Below the pieces are notes generated by a model. It saw nothing but the letters and a program-made list of their open reading frames with translations. It was not told where the DNA came from and did not search any database. Shown here piece by piece: positions 47,626-56,824 of a stretch of 64,000 bases of DNA. The position numbers and the translations under genes are program-made. Within the stretch, counting starts at the first letter, position 1, and each line of letters begins with the position of its first letter. The DNA comes from Neorhizobium galegae (GTDB taxonomy: Bacteria; Pseudomonadota; Alphaproteobacteria; Rhizobiales; Rhizobiaceae). The stretch spans positions 1,307,501 through 1,371,500 of the forward strand of contig NZ_CP090095.1 in the NCBI RefSeq assembly GCF_021391675.1, read 5' to 3'.

Positions 47626-48426
47626 ATGCCGTCTCCGAAGAATCACTTCAAGGCGGCGCTGAAGGCCCGCCAGCCGCAGATCGGTCTCTGGCTGAACATG
47701 GGCGAGGCGCTGACCGCCGAAATCGCCGGCCATGCCGGTTTCGACTGGCTGGTGATCGACGGCGAGCACGGGCCGAACGACCTGCGCAGCATCCTGGCGC
47801 AATTGCAGGCGCTTGCCACCTCGCCCTCGGAAGTGGTGGTGCGGCCGCCGATCGGCGAGACCTGGGTCATCAAGCAGATGCTCGACATCGGCGCCCGCAC
47901 GCTGCTGGTGCCGATGGTCGATTCGGCCGAACAGGCGAGGGAACTCGTCCGGGCCGTGCGTTATCCGCCACGCGGCGTGCGCGGCGTCGGTGCCGCAGTC
48001 GCCCGCGCCTCCGGCTTCAATTCCATTCCCGACTACGCCGAGACGGCCGCCGACGAGATCTGCCTGATCGTCCAGGCCGAGACCATGGCCTCGATCCGCG
48101 ACCTGGAGAACATCGCCGCGGTGGACGGCGTCGACGGCGTCTTCATCGGCCCGGCCGATCTTTCGGCCGACATGGGTTATCTCGGCCGCATGGAGGCTCC
48201 GGAGGTCCAGGAGGTGATCGAGAAGGCGATCGGCACGATCGTGAAATCCGGCAAGGCGGCCGGCATCCTGACGTTCAGCGAAACCCTGAACCGCCATTAT
48301 CTCGATCTCGGCGCGAGTTTCGTGGCCGTCGGTGCCGATGTCACCGAATTTTCCGGCGCGCTGCGATCGCTGGCCGGCCGTTACGGCCGTGGCGGCGGCG
48401 CCGGCAATCAGCGTTCGGGCTACTGA
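47626..48426 (+). CDS. HpcH/HpaI-family class II aldolase
   Basis: A 266-residue metal-dependent aldolase. Motifs: GLWLNMGEALTAEIAGHAGF, WLVIDGEHGPNDLRSI with the catalytic His, LIVQAETMASIRDL with the metal-binding Glu and GVFIGPADLSADMGYLGRME with the metal-binding Asp. Members cleave 4-hydroxy-2-oxoheptanedioate, 2-keto-3-deoxy-L-rhamnonate or similar acids to pyruvate and an aldehyde. The substrate here is unknown. It follows the reductase gene by 11 bp. The stop is about 125 bp before tRNA-Ser. Confidence 0.9.
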   Translation: MPSPKNHFKAALKARQPQIGLWLNMGEALTAEIAGHAGFDWLVIDGEHGPNDLRSILAQLQALATSPSEVVVRPPIGETWVIKQMLDIGARTLLVPMVDSAEQARELVRAVRYPPRGVRGVGAAVARASGFNSIPDYAETAADEICLIVQAETMASIRDLENIAAVDGVDGVFIGPADLSADMGYLGRMEAPEVQEVIEKAIGTIVKSGKAAGILTFSETLNRHYLDLGASFVAVGADVTEFSGALRSLAGRYGRGGGAGNQRSGY

Positions 48427-48552
48427 GAATCACTGAAGCGGCTGGAATGGAATCACTTGTTGCGATTCGCGTGTCGTGACCGGTGGGAATCGCATGACAT
48501 TTCCATAAAAGACCTTGCCATCGATATCGTTTCCCAATAATCAGGCCCAACC

Positions 48553-48642
48553 GGAGAGGTGGCCGAGTGGTCGAAGGCGCTCCCCTGCTAAGGGAGTATA
48601 CCCGAGAGGGTATCGTGGGTTCGAATCCCATCTTCTCCGCCA
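48553..48642 (+). tRNA. tRNA-Ser (anticodon GCU)
   Basis: A 90-nt class II tRNA with an encoded CCA end. Acceptor GGAGAGG pairs with CTTCTCC (one G-U). The anticodon stem CTCCC/GGGAG encloses the loop CTGCTAA, so the anticodon is GCT, reading AGC and AGU. A long variable arm (TACCCGAGAGGGTA region) and T-arm GTGGGTTCGAATCCCAT are present, as expected for serine. Confidence 0.97.
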
Positions 48643-49060
48643 TTCCAGGCTCGAAACGCCCGCCCAATTCCGAATCCCAATGCCGTTCTGATCGACCTCT
48701 GCCGGCAGCTCGCACGGCCGTGCACGCGCGCCGCTTGGCGGGCGAGGTGATTCCCTTCCGAGGCTTCTCCGCGGCGCTAAGTGGCTGCCGGATAAGCCCT
48801 TTCTTAACAAAGCGTAAAATACCACCTAAGGCAGTCCCCGGCTTTGTGTCCTTTCGGCAACAGACTTATGGGAAGCGGGTACCGGAAGGGCGCCCGATTG
48901 AAGTTCCAGATTGCATGACCTTCCCCGTCTTGTATTTTCAAATCCGGAAGCGAGGCGGTGGATCGTCCTTCTTCTAGCAATCGACGGGGATGGGGCAGGG
49001 AACGCTGTCCTTCAGCCAAAAGAACCCAGACCCATACGAAACTTTGACTGGAGGTCAAAA
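48643..49060. promoter_or_regulatory. 418-bp region between tRNA-Ser and the first porin
   Basis: No gene is supported. The half nearest the porin should hold its promoter and a leader. The only feature I can define is the hairpin TTTGAC-TGGAG-GTCAAA at 49043-49059, which has the Shine-Dalgarno GGAGGT in its loop and 3' arm. Confidence 0.45.
49043..49059 (+). promoter_or_regulatory. Hairpin enclosing the Shine-Dalgarno of porin 1
   Basis: TTTGAC and GTCAAA pair around TGGAG, one base before the ATG at 49061. GGAGGT is split between loop and stem. The second porin has the same structure at 50277-50291. Confidence 0.5.
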
Positions 49061-50113
49061 ATGAACATCAAGAGCCTTCTTCTCGGCTCCGCTGCTGCCC
49101 TCGCAGCAGTCTCCGGCGCTCAGGCAGCTGACGCCATCGTAGCTGCTGAACCGGAGCCCATGGAATACGTTCGCGTTTGCGACGCTTTCGGCACCGGCTA
49201 CTTCTACATCCCGGGCACCGAAACCTGCCTCAAGATCGGCGGTTACGTCCGTTTCCAGGCTGATATCGGCCAGGACGTAAACTCCTTCAACGACACCGAC
49301 TGGGATACTTTCAGCCGCGTTCAGCTCGACTTCACCGCGAAGTCTGACACGGAACTTGGTACGCTGACCTCGGTTGCTTCGGTTCGTTTCGAAGCCAACC
49401 AGGACGTTGCTTACACGTCTAACGGCAGCGCCAACGGCGCCTACATCAACGAAGCCTACATCCAGCTCGGCGGCTTCAAGGTTGGTCGTTACTACAACCC
49501 TTGGGATAAGGGTATCAACGGCGAATCCGATTGGAACTCCGGTACCCAGAACACCCGTATGCAGTCGGTCGGCTACTTCTACACGGGTAGCGCCTTCACC
49601 GCTGGTGTCCAGGTTGACGAACTGTCGCGTCTTCAGGGTCTTGGTGGCCAGAACGTCGGTCTCGAAGCTATCGTAACGACCAAGTTCGGCGGCGTAGCTT
49701 TCGACCTTCTCGGCGCTTATGACTTCAGTGCTGAAAACGGTGCAGTTCGTGCCCTCATCTCGGCTCCGGTCGGTCCGGGCACCTTGCAGGCTCTCGCCAT
49801 CTGGTCGAGCGGCGTGGGCGATGCGAACTTCGATAACGCCTACTTCAACCGTGGTGAATGGGCTCTCGCTGCTTCGTACGCTTTCAAGGTCTCCGACAAG
49901 CTGACGATCACTCCCGGCGGTACCTACGTCTGGAACTCTGAAGTCGATGCTGACGGCGAATTCACGGGCGACGACGCCTGGCGCGCTGGCGTAACGGTCG
50001 ATTACACGATCGTTCCGGGCTTCACTGCCAAGGTTACCGCGAACTACAACGAAACTTCGGGCGCTGCTGAAGAATTCTGGGATGGCTTCGTCCGTCTCGA
50101 TCGCACGTTCTAA
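49061..50113 (+). CDS. Outer-membrane porin, RopA-like (porin 1)
   Basis: A 350-residue alphaproteobacterial porin (porin type 2). Signal peptide MNIKSLLLGSAAALAAVSGA cleaved before ADAIV. The mature start EPEPMEYVRVCDAFGTGYFY with a conserved two-cysteine loop (VCDAFGTGYFYIPGTETCLK) is typical of rhizobial RopA. Alternating beta-strand pattern to the final WDGFVRLDRTF with C-terminal Phe, the outer-membrane insertion signal. It forms trimeric diffusion channels. Codon use is biased towards highly expressed genes. Strong ribosome-binding site inside a hairpin, and a perfect terminator follows. A close paralogue lies 183 bp downstream. Confidence 0.95.
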   Translation: MNIKSLLLGSAAALAAVSGAQAADAIVAAEPEPMEYVRVCDAFGTGYFYIPGTETCLKIGGYVRFQADIGQDVNSFNDTDWDTFSRVQLDFTAKSDTELGTLTSVASVRFEANQDVAYTSNGSANGAYINEAYIQLGGFKVGRYYNPWDKGINGESDWNSGTQNTRMQSVGYFYTGSAFTAGVQVDELSRLQGLGGQNVGLEAIVTTKFGGVAFDLLGAYDFSAENGAVRALISAPVGPGTLQALAIWSSGVGDANFDNAYFNRGEWALAASYAFKVSDKLTITPGGTYVWNSEVDADGEFTGDDAWRAGVTVDYTIVPGFTAKVTANYNETSGAAEEFWDGFVRLDRTF

Positions 50114-50122
50114 TCATAATGG

Positions 50123-50151
50123 AACTCCCCCGGTTCGCCGGGGGAGTTTTC
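50123..50151 (+). terminator. Intrinsic terminator after porin 1
   Basis: AACTCCCCCGG-TTCG-CCGGGGGAGTT followed by TTCT: an 11-bp perfect stem with a TTCG tetraloop, 9 bp after the stop. Confidence 0.95.
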
Positions 50152-50276
50152 TATAAATGGTTGGCCTCTATGTAGGGCCTCCATATGGGGAGATGATACT
50201 GGGGAATGGGGCTGCTTATGCGGCCTTTACGTGTTTGATCAATTTTGGGTCGGGCGCGAACTAGCATTCAGAGAAA

Positions 50277-50291
50277 TTGACTGGAGGTCAA
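50277..50291 (+). promoter_or_regulatory. Hairpin enclosing the Shine-Dalgarno of porin 2
   Basis: TTGAC and GTCAA pair around TGGAG, four bases before the ATG at 50296. It matches the hairpin of porin 1. Confidence 0.45.
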
Positions 50292-50295
50292 AAGA

Positions 50296-51336
50296 ATGAA
50301 CATTAAGAGCCTTCTTCTCGGTTCTGCAGCGGCTCTCGCGGCAGTTTCCGGTGCTCAGGCTGCCGACGCAATCGTCGCTGCCGAACCGGAGCCTATGGAA
50401 TACGTTCGTGTCTGCGACGCGTTCGGCACTGGTTACTTCTACATCCCGGGCACTGAAACCTGCCTCAAGGTCGGTGGTTATGTCCGTTTCGAAGTCGGCT
50501 TTGGTGAGGACACCAATAGCTTCAACAACGGCGACTGGGATTCGTATAGCCGCGCTCAGCTCGACTTCACTGCAAAGTCCGACACCGAACTCGGCACGCT
50601 GACCTCGGTTGCCTCGGTTCGTTTCGAAGCCAACCAGGACGTCGGTTACACGTCCAACGGCAGCTCCAACGGCGCCTATATCAATGAAGCCTATATCCAG
50701 CTCGGCGGTTTCCGCGTTGGTCGCTGGTTGAACTGGTGGGATGCAAACGACCTGCCGGGCGAACTCGACAACCTCGGTTCGAACCGTCTGCAGTCGATCT
50801 CCTACACCTATACCGGCTCGGCCTTCACGGCTGGCATTCAGGTTGACGAACTGTCGCGTCTTCAGGGCGTTGGCGGACAGAACGTCGGTATCGAAGCTAT
50901 CATCCAGGCAGCAATCGGCCCGGCCAAGCTCGAACTGCTCGGTTCTTATGACTTCGGCGCCGAAAACGGTGCCGTCCGCGCGATCGGTTCTGTTGCCGTT
51001 GGTCCGGGCACCTTCTACCTTTCCGGTGTCTGGTCGTCGGGTGACAATGCCTACTACGGCGTAACCGATACCGGTGCCGGTGAAGCAGCTGTGGCCGTTG
51101 CCTATTCCTTCAAGGCGACCGACAAGCTCGAAATCATTCCGGAAGCCCAGTACATCTGGAATACGCAAGCTGATGCAGACGGCGACTTCTTCGGTGACGA
51201 CGCCTGGGGCGCTGGCGTGACCGTCAACTACCAGATCGTCGAAAACTTCGCTGCCAAGGTTGCTGTAAACTACGTGGAAGTTGGCGATGAAGACGGTACG
51301 GTACAGGGTATCGTCCGCCTGCAGCGCGACTTCTAA
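50296..51336 (+). CDS. Outer-membrane porin, RopA-like (porin 2)
   Basis: A 346-residue paralogue of the upstream porin. The first 66 residues, including signal peptide and the two-cysteine loop, are identical but for one residue (KVGGYVRFE versus KIGGYVRFQ). Divergence is concentrated in the putative surface loops, for example WLNWWDANDLPGELDNLGSN against YYNPWDKGINGESDWNSGTQ. It ends GIVRLQRDF. Its own leader (ACTGGAGGTCAAAAG) and terminator make it an independent unit. The pair probably arose by duplication, with selection or phage pressure on the loops. Confidence 0.95.
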   Translation: MNIKSLLLGSAAALAAVSGAQAADAIVAAEPEPMEYVRVCDAFGTGYFYIPGTETCLKVGGYVRFEVGFGEDTNSFNNGDWDSYSRAQLDFTAKSDTELGTLTSVASVRFEANQDVGYTSNGSSNGAYINEAYIQLGGFRVGRWLNWWDANDLPGELDNLGSNRLQSISYTYTGSAFTAGIQVDELSRLQGVGGQNVGIEAIIQAAIGPAKLELLGSYDFGAENGAVRAIGSVAVGPGTFYLSGVWSSGDNAYYGVTDTGAGEAAVAVAYSFKATDKLEIIPEAQYIWNTQADADGDFFGDDAWGAGVTVNYQIVENFAAKVAVNYVEVGDEDGTVQGIVRLQRDF

Positions 51337-51361
51337 TCTGATTTGATCGGATTAAGCTTAG

Positions 51362-51390
51362 AAGCCCGGCCTCGTGCCGGGCTTTTTGTT
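51362..51390 (+). terminator. Intrinsic terminator after porin 2
   Basis: AAGCCCGGC-CTCGT-GCCGGGCTT followed by TTTGTTTT: a 9-bp stem and T tract, 25 bp past the stop. Confidence 0.93.
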
Positions 51391-51490
51391 TTGATGACTT
51401 CGACTGCAACAGGGATGGCTGTTCGAAATTAGGCCCGCGTTGTCTCTTGTTCGAAGGTAGAAGATCAGACTCGATCAGGCCGCGATGTAA

Positions 51491-53566
51491 TTACCGCCGC
51501 CCGAACCGCAGATCCGCTTCTATATCCGCCTTCTGCCCGAGCCTCGTCTTGTAGACCTGGTAGTTCTCCATCACCCGCTGCACGTAATTGCGGGTTTCGG
51601 GGAAGGGGATACGCTCGATCCAGTCGACCACCTCGTCAAGGGACTTGCCGCGCGGATCGCCGTAGCGGGTGATCCATTCCGGCACCCGTTTCGGGCCTGC
51701 GTTATAGGCGATGAAGGTGAGGATGTAGGAGCCGCCGAACGTGTCGATCTGTTCGCCGAGATAATGGGCGCCGAGGGTGGCATTGTAGCCTGCATCCGTG
51801 GTCAGCCGTGCCGCCGCATAGGTGAGGCCGTGCCGCTTGGCAACGCCCTGCGCCGTGCCGGGCAGGATCTGCAGGAGACCTCTGGCATTGGCTGGCGAAA
51901 CCGCGCCCGGGTTGAAGGCGCTTTCCTGGCGTGCGATCGCATAGGCGAGCGCCTTGCCGGAACCGGCGATATCGGCGCCGGCCGGTATGACGCCGATCGG
52001 GAAGGCGAGCGCCGCCACATCGATGCCGCGGCTGAAAGCGGTCTTGCCGATCTGCAGCGACAGGGCGTGATTGTCTTCCGATTCGGCCCTTGCCGCGAGG
52101 ATCGCCAGTTCCCCGGGGCTGGTCATTTCTTCCGCCAGCGCGCGATAGAGCACCGCTGCGCGTTTGCCGTGGCCGGCATCTTCGAGCCTTGCGATCGCTC
52201 GGACGGCCTCGCGGCTTTCGAAATTCTGGCGGTCGGCCCCGCTCGCGGTCGGATAGGTGACGTCGAGCGACTTGAGGTCGAGCCGTGCGGCGGCAAGCTG
52301 GCCGTAGAACGTGCTGGAGAAATGCGCCGCCTTAGCGAAGAACTCCTTGGCGCTGCCCGGTCCGCCGTCTTCCGCCACGCGGCCGAGCCAATAGAGGGCG
52401 CGCGACGCCGAAAGAGGCTTGTTCGAGGTCTCGAGAATCTTGCGGAAATGTTTCTCGGCGGTTGCCGGTTCATGCAGCGCCCGCAGCGCATACCAGCCGG
52501 CGTGGAATTCCGCATCGACGATATCGGTGGAGGAGGCGGCGACATAATTGGCCGCGGTCCGGTAGGCGAGCTTGAACTCGCCCTGGTCGGCAAGCCCGCG
52601 CGCCACGATGCGCCGCTCGTTCCACCATTCCGTCGTGTTGACCAGTTTTGCCGCGTCGCGCGGGGCCTTTTCGAGCAGGTCTGCGGCATCCCGGTATTTG
52701 TCCTGCCGCCGAAGATATTCGATGCGGGCGAAGAGATAACCCGCGTCGTCCTTCAGCGAGCCATCGACGCCGTTCAGAAGCGTCTCGGCATTCTTGGCAT
52801 TGCTGATGACGGCGGTCCAGGCCTTGTAGAGCGATTGCGCCTTTCCGAGATCGCCGAAGCGCTTGGCCTGCGCGGCACGCCCCTTGTACAACAGGAAATC
52901 CATCCGCGCCTTGTGGTCAGCGGGGGTTAGCAGGCCTGAGAATTCGGCGAGGATCTTGTCTTCGGTCGGCTTCTCGAGCGTTTCGGTGAACCAGATCTGC
53001 CGAAGCGGCCGGGCGGCCTCGACCTGTCTGCCGGAGGCGACGAGCGCGCGGGCGAGGATGAGTGTGCCCTCGGTGGTTTCCGGGCGGGTTGAGCCGAAGG
53101 CCGCGAGCACGGTCGGGGCGGGCGGGTTTTCGCGATAAAGCGCGCGTTCGGAATTGGCGCGCAGACCCTTCAGGCCCGGCCAGCCCTTCAGTTCCACCTG
53201 GGCCGCTGCGATCTCGCCCGACGGCACGCCCGGCGCGCCGGAGGTGGCGATCGCCCAGGTGAGGATATGCCGGTCGAGCGAGCCTTCGGCTAGACCATTG
53301 CGTGTGGCAAGCGCGGCGGCGATGTCATTGCCGGAAAGCGCATCGAGCCCGGCTTTCAGCTCAGGTGCCACCACCAGCGGGCCGGTCCTCGGGATCGTGC
53401 CGGTCACGTCCGGCGCCGGCATTGCGGCGGGCATGGTGATCGCCACCGGGTTCTCGGGCTTCATATAGGAAAGGGGGGCCATGCTTTCGGGCAGCGATGC
53501 GGCAAATGCATGCATGCTCGCAGCGCCGAGCCCCAGTGCTGCGAGGATCAGAACAGGCCTGTACAT
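51491..53566 (-). CDS. Soluble lytic murein transglycosylase (Slt70-like)
   Basis: A 691-residue periplasmic enzyme. Signal peptide (LILAALGLGAASMHAFAAS), a long helical superhelix (about 60-500, Ala-rich repeats as in Slt70), and a C-terminal goose-lysozyme-like SLT domain: IARQESAFNPGAVSPANARG with catalytic Glu, GLLQILPGTAQGVAKRHGL, and ILTFIAYNAGPKRVPEWITR. It cleaves peptidoglycan glycans to 1,6-anhydro products, which are also the signals sensed by AmpR. It is divergent from dapA. Confidence 0.94.
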   Translation of the reverse strand: MYRPVLILAALGLGAASMHAFAASLPESMAPLSYMKPENPVAITMPAAMPAPDVTGTIPRTGPLVVAPELKAGLDALSGNDIAAALATRNGLAEGSLDRHILTWAIATSGAPGVPSGEIAAAQVELKGWPGLKGLRANSERALYRENPPAPTVLAAFGSTRPETTEGTLILARALVASGRQVEAARPLRQIWFTETLEKPTEDKILAEFSGLLTPADHKARMDFLLYKGRAAQAKRFGDLGKAQSLYKAWTAVISNAKNAETLLNGVDGSLKDDAGYLFARIEYLRRQDKYRDAADLLEKAPRDAAKLVNTTEWWNERRIVARGLADQGEFKLAYRTAANYVAASSTDIVDAEFHAGWYALRALHEPATAEKHFRKILETSNKPLSASRALYWLGRVAEDGGPGSAKEFFAKAAHFSSTFYGQLAAARLDLKSLDVTYPTASGADRQNFESREAVRAIARLEDAGHGKRAAVLYRALAEEMTSPGELAILAARAESEDNHALSLQIGKTAFSRGIDVAALAFPIGVIPAGADIAGSGKALAYAIARQESAFNPGAVSPANARGLLQILPGTAQGVAKRHGLTYAAARLTTDAGYNATLGAHYLGEQIDTFGGSYILTFIAYNAGPKRVPEWITRYGDPRGKSLDEVVDWIERIPFPETRNYVQRVMENYQVYKTRLGQKADIEADLRFGRR

Positions 53567-53839
53567 CCGGTAACTCGCGAAAATAGTCGTCCCCTTATTA
53601 GCCGCCAGCCACGTTAACGAAAGCTTACCGCGTTTGTGAAAATGCGCGGTTTCTTATATGAGATTCCATATGAAATCCCTGGCACTTGCGCTTGTCGCCG
53701 CTTTCCCGCCGCTTTATGGTGCGCGACCTGAAAGGCTTTCGGGAAGGTCGGCTGCGTCGCGGCCCGTCCAAAGTTGTCGAAAGCCCTCATAGTCATGGAT
53801 TGCGGCAGCAGAATGAACGCTGTCGATTGGGAGTTTTGC

Positions 53840-54724
53840 ATGTTCAAGGGATCGATGCCCGCGCTGGTCACCCCGTTCACCGCCGATGATGCGGTGGATG
53901 AGCAGGCTTTTGCCGCGCATGTGGATTGGCAGATCGTCGAAGGCAGCAGCGGTCTGGTGCCTGTCGGTACCACCGGTGAATCGCCGACGTTGAGCCATGA
54001 CGAGCACAAGCGCGTCGTGGAACTCTGTATCGAAGTCGCCAAAAAGCGGGTTCCCGTTATCGCCGGTGCCGGCTCCAACAACACGCGCGAGGCGGTGGAG
54101 CTTGCCGTGCACGCGGAAAAGGCCGGCGCCGACGCCGTGCTCGTCGTGACGCCCTATTACAACAAGCCGACCCAGAAGGGCCTGATCGCGCATTTCTCGG
54201 CGATCGCGCAAGCGACGAAGCTGCCGATCATCATCTACAACATCCCGCCGCGTTCGGTCATCGACATGTCGCCGGAAACGATGGGCGCGCTGGTGAAGGC
54301 GCACCGGAATATCGTCGGCGTCAAGGATGCGACCGGCAAGATCGAGCGCGTCTCGGAACAGCGCATCACTTGCGGCAAGGATTTTGTGCAGCTTTCGGGG
54401 GAGGACGCGACAGCGCTCGGCTTCAACGCCCACGGCGGCGTCGGCTGCATCTCGGTGACGGCCAATGTCGCGCCGCGCCTCTGCGCGGAATTCCAGGCGG
54501 CGACGCTTGCGGGTGATTATGCCAAGGCGCTCGAATATCAGGACCGCCTGATGCCGCTGCACAAGGCGATCTTCCTGGAACCCGGCCTCTGCGGCGCCAA
54601 ATACGGCCTCAACAGGATCCGCGGCATGAACCGCACGGTCCGCTCGCCGCTGGTCTCGACGCTGGAACCGGCAACCGAGGCGGCGATCGATTCCGCGCTG
54701 CGCCACGCCGGCCTCCTGAACTGA
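53840..54724 (+). CDS. dapA: 4-hydroxy-tetrahydrodipicolinate synthase
   Basis: A 294-residue TIM-barrel aldolase that condenses pyruvate and aspartate semialdehyde, the first committed step of lysine and meso-diaminopimelate synthesis. GTTGES at 43-48 contains the catalytic Thr pair, [10 protein letters not shown] carries Tyr133, and [10 protein letters not shown] carries the Schiff-base Lys162. The start at 53840 has GGGAG 6 nt upstream; in-frame codons before it are not conserved-looking. A terminator-like hairpin follows at 54783. The neighbours slt and smpB are a typical rhizobial arrangement. Confidence 0.96.
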   Translation: MFKGSMPALVTPFTADDAVDEQAFAAHVDWQIVEGSSGLVPVGTTGESPTLSHDEHKRVVELCIEVAKKRVPVIAGAGSNNTREAVELAVHAEKAGADAVLVVTPYYNKPTQKGLIAHFSAIAQATKLPIIIYNIPPRSVIDMSPETMGALVKAHRNIVGVKDATGKIERVSEQRITCGKDFVQLSGEDATALGFNAHGGVGCISVTANVAPRLCAEFQAATLAGDYAKALEYQDRLMPLHKAIFLEPGLCGAKYGLNRIRGMNRTVRSPLVSTLEPATEAAIDSALRHAGLLN

Positions 54725-54782
54725 GACACATCCGCGCTCGCCGCTTCACTTTCGGCATCGGCCGCATTACATAGACAAGTAA

Positions 54783-54815
54783 CCCCGCTCATAGCCCATG
54801 GGCGGGGATTTGTTT
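54783..54815 (+). terminator. Terminator-like hairpin between dapA and smpB
   Basis: CCCCGC-13-GCGGGG followed by ATTTGTTTTC, between the dapA stop and the smpB start. The loop is long, so it may be partial. Confidence 0.55.
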
Positions 54816-54843
54816 TCAGATAAGGGCGGAACGGAATACACCC

Positions 54844-55320
54844 ATGGCACCCAAAGGCAGCCAGCGTACGGTCAACAAGATTGTCGCGGAGAACCGCAAG
54901 GCCCGCTACAACTATGAAATCATGGATACTTACGAGGCCGGCCTGGTTCTGACCGGGACCGAGGTCAAGTCTTTGCGCGAAGGCAAGGCCAATATTGCCG
55001 AATCCTACGCCTCCGACGAGGGCAACGAAATCTGGCTGATCAATTCGCATCTGCCGGAATACCTGCAGGCAAACCGTTTCAATCACGAACCGCGCCGCCG
55101 CCGTAAGCTGCTGCTCTCCAAACGCGAGATCGGCCGCCTGCGCGCCGGCATCAACCGCGAAGGCATGACGCTGGTGCCGTTGAAGATCTACTTCAACGAA
55201 AAGGGCCGCGCCAAGCTCGAACTCGCCCTCGCCAAGGGCAAGAAGCTGCACGACAAGCGTGAGACGGAGAAGGAACGCGACTGGAACCGCCAGAAGTCGC
55301 GACTGCTGAAGTCGAACTGA
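54844..55320 (+). CDS. smpB: SsrA-binding protein SmpB
   Basis: A 158-residue tmRNA-binding protein that brings tmRNA to stalled ribosomes in trans-translation. Conserved stretches: [43 protein letters not shown]-like [20 protein letters not shown], and the basic C-terminal tail [20 protein letters not shown] that folds in the mRNA channel. Length is standard. It lies behind dapA and before a small WYL-domain gene. Confidence 0.97.
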   Translation: MAPKGSQRTVNKIVAENRKARYNYEIMDTYEAGLVLTGTEVKSLREGKANIAESYASDEGNEIWLINSHLPEYLQANRFNHEPRRRRKLLLSKREIGRLRAGINREGMTLVPLKIYFNEKGRAKLELALAKGKKLHDKRETEKERDWNRQKSRLLKSN

Positions 55321-55431
55321 TCTCCGCCCTGATCCCGATCGCCGTAGCGGCCAGTTGCAAAGCCTGCTGGCCGACATCAATCGTGAACTTCCTGAACTCC
55401 CGTTCGTTAAGGGAGATACCAGGGAGTTCGC

Positions 55432-55725
55432 GTGCGCAAAACAAGCTATCCGGATATCATCATCGATGCGATCGAGCGGCGGCGGATCATCGAGCTCCGC
55501 TACAAGGACACAAGGCGCAGGGTGCGGCCGCATATTCTGGGTTATGTCGGGCAGGGGGAACTGGCACTCAGCGCCTGGCAGATGGCCGGTACCGGCGTCG
55601 GCTGGCGGCTCTTTCACGTGGATGAGATCAGCGAGCTCACTCCGACCGAAGACGGTTTCCGCAGCCCCTCGCGCGGCTATAACCGCAACGATCCACGCTT
55701 CTCGCGCATCATGGACCGCCTCTGA
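55432..55725 (+). CDS. Small WYL-domain-like protein (97 aa)
   Basis: A 97-residue protein with a GTG start and GGGAG 5 nt upstream. RRRIIELRYKDTRRRVRPHI followed by LGYVGQGELALSAWQ and GWRLFHVDEISELTPTEDGF is the pattern of a free-standing WYL domain, an SH3-like ligand or nucleic-acid sensing fold usually found in transcription factors. Here there is no DNA-binding domain, so it may act as a small accessory sensor. It lies between smpB and a flippase-like gene, all codirectional. Confidence 0.75.
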   Translation: MRKTSYPDIIIDAIERRRIIELRYKDTRRRVRPHILGYVGQGELALSAWQMAGTGVGWRLFHVDEISELTPTEDGFRSPSRGYNRNDPRFSRIMDRL

Positions 55726-55791
55726 AATCCCGCTTTAGGAACAAAATCCGCATCCGTCCGTTGCGTGTGATCTTGTGAGTGCGTGCGGATT

Positions 55792-56766
55792 ATGGGGCAA
55801 ATGACGCGAAAGAAAATCTTAACTTACGTCATGCTGGTCGTCGGCTTCGGTGCCGCCGGATACCTGCTCTACCATACGTTCCGCGATTTCACGCTGTCCG
55901 AGATCGTCTCCTCCTTCCGGGCGATCCCGACCGTCAACCTGTTGATGGCCCTCCTTTTCGCCTTCGGTTCCTATGTCTGCCTCTCGGGCTTCGACTGGGC
56001 CGGCGTGCGTTATGTGAAGAACGATCTCGCCTATCCGAAGATCGGCCTTGCCTCGTTCATCGCGCTATCGATCGGTCAGAGCGTCGGTCTTTCGGGCTTG
56101 AGCAGCGGCGCACTGCGTTATCGTTATTATGCCCATTGGGGCATGAGCACCGAGGATGTGGCGAAGATCGTGCTGCTGTCGGGCGTCACGGTCGGCATCG
56201 GCATGGCGATGCTGTCGGGCGTCGTCATGATCATCAACCCCGGAGATGCCGCTTCTGTACTCGGTTTGAGCAACGTCGTGGTCGTCGCCATCGGGTTTGC
56301 CTGCCTTGCTGCAACAGCCGGTTACCTGGCGCTCGCCGCCTTCGTGCGAACGCCGTTGAAGATCGGCTCTTGGATCTTCGAAATGCCGACCCTGAAGATC
56401 GCCATTGCCCAGGTGGTGATCGGCACGATCAATTTCGCGCTGGTCTCGGCCTGCCTGCGCGAAGTCATGGCCGCCACCGCGGATGTCAGTTACCTCAAGG
56501 CCGCGACGGCCTTCGTGCTCGCCAATCTCGCGATTTTAATCACCCATGCACCGGGTGGTCTCGGCGTGCTGGAAGCGACGGTCCGCCACGTCATGGGCGA
56601 CCAGGCCTCGATCGGCTCGCTGGTCGCCTTCCGGGTGATCTATTTCTTCATCCCGTTCTTCATCGGCCTGCCTCTGGCCTTGATCGTCGAGGCGATTTTT
56701 CGGGCCAGGAAGGCGAAGCGGCAGTCGCAGCCGGGGCTTCAGCTCAGCGAACCGGCATCGGCGTGA
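55792..56766 (+). CDS. Lysylphosphatidylglycerol synthase TM-region family membrane protein
   Basis: A 324-residue protein with eight or so helices of the PF03706/UPF0104 type: ILTYVMLVVGFGAAGYLLYH, ASFIALSIGQSVGLSGLSSG, GALRYRYYAHWGMSTEDVAK and AILITHAPGGLGVLEATVRH. This is the membrane half of MprF-like proteins without the aminoacyltransferase domain, so a lipid-flipping role is possible. It is only distantly similar to the protein encoded at 35046. The start may also be the GTG at 55783 or the ATG at 55801. Confidence 0.82.
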   Translation: MGQMTRKKILTYVMLVVGFGAAGYLLYHTFRDFTLSEIVSSFRAIPTVNLLMALLFAFGSYVCLSGFDWAGVRYVKNDLAYPKIGLASFIALSIGQSVGLSGLSSGALRYRYYAHWGMSTEDVAKIVLLSGVTVGIGMAMLSGVVMIINPGDAASVLGLSNVVVVAIGFACLAATAGYLALAAFVRTPLKIGSWIFEMPTLKIAIAQVVIGTINFALVSACLREVMAATADVSYLKAATAFVLANLAILITHAPGGLGVLEATVRHVMGDQASIGSLVAFRVIYFFIPFFIGLPLALIVEAIFRARKAKRQSQPGLQLSEPASA

Positions 56767-56824
56767 GATTGGTGGGTGGCGTCACCCTCTGCGTCTGTGT
56801 GACATTGATGTTGCGGGTGTGGCG

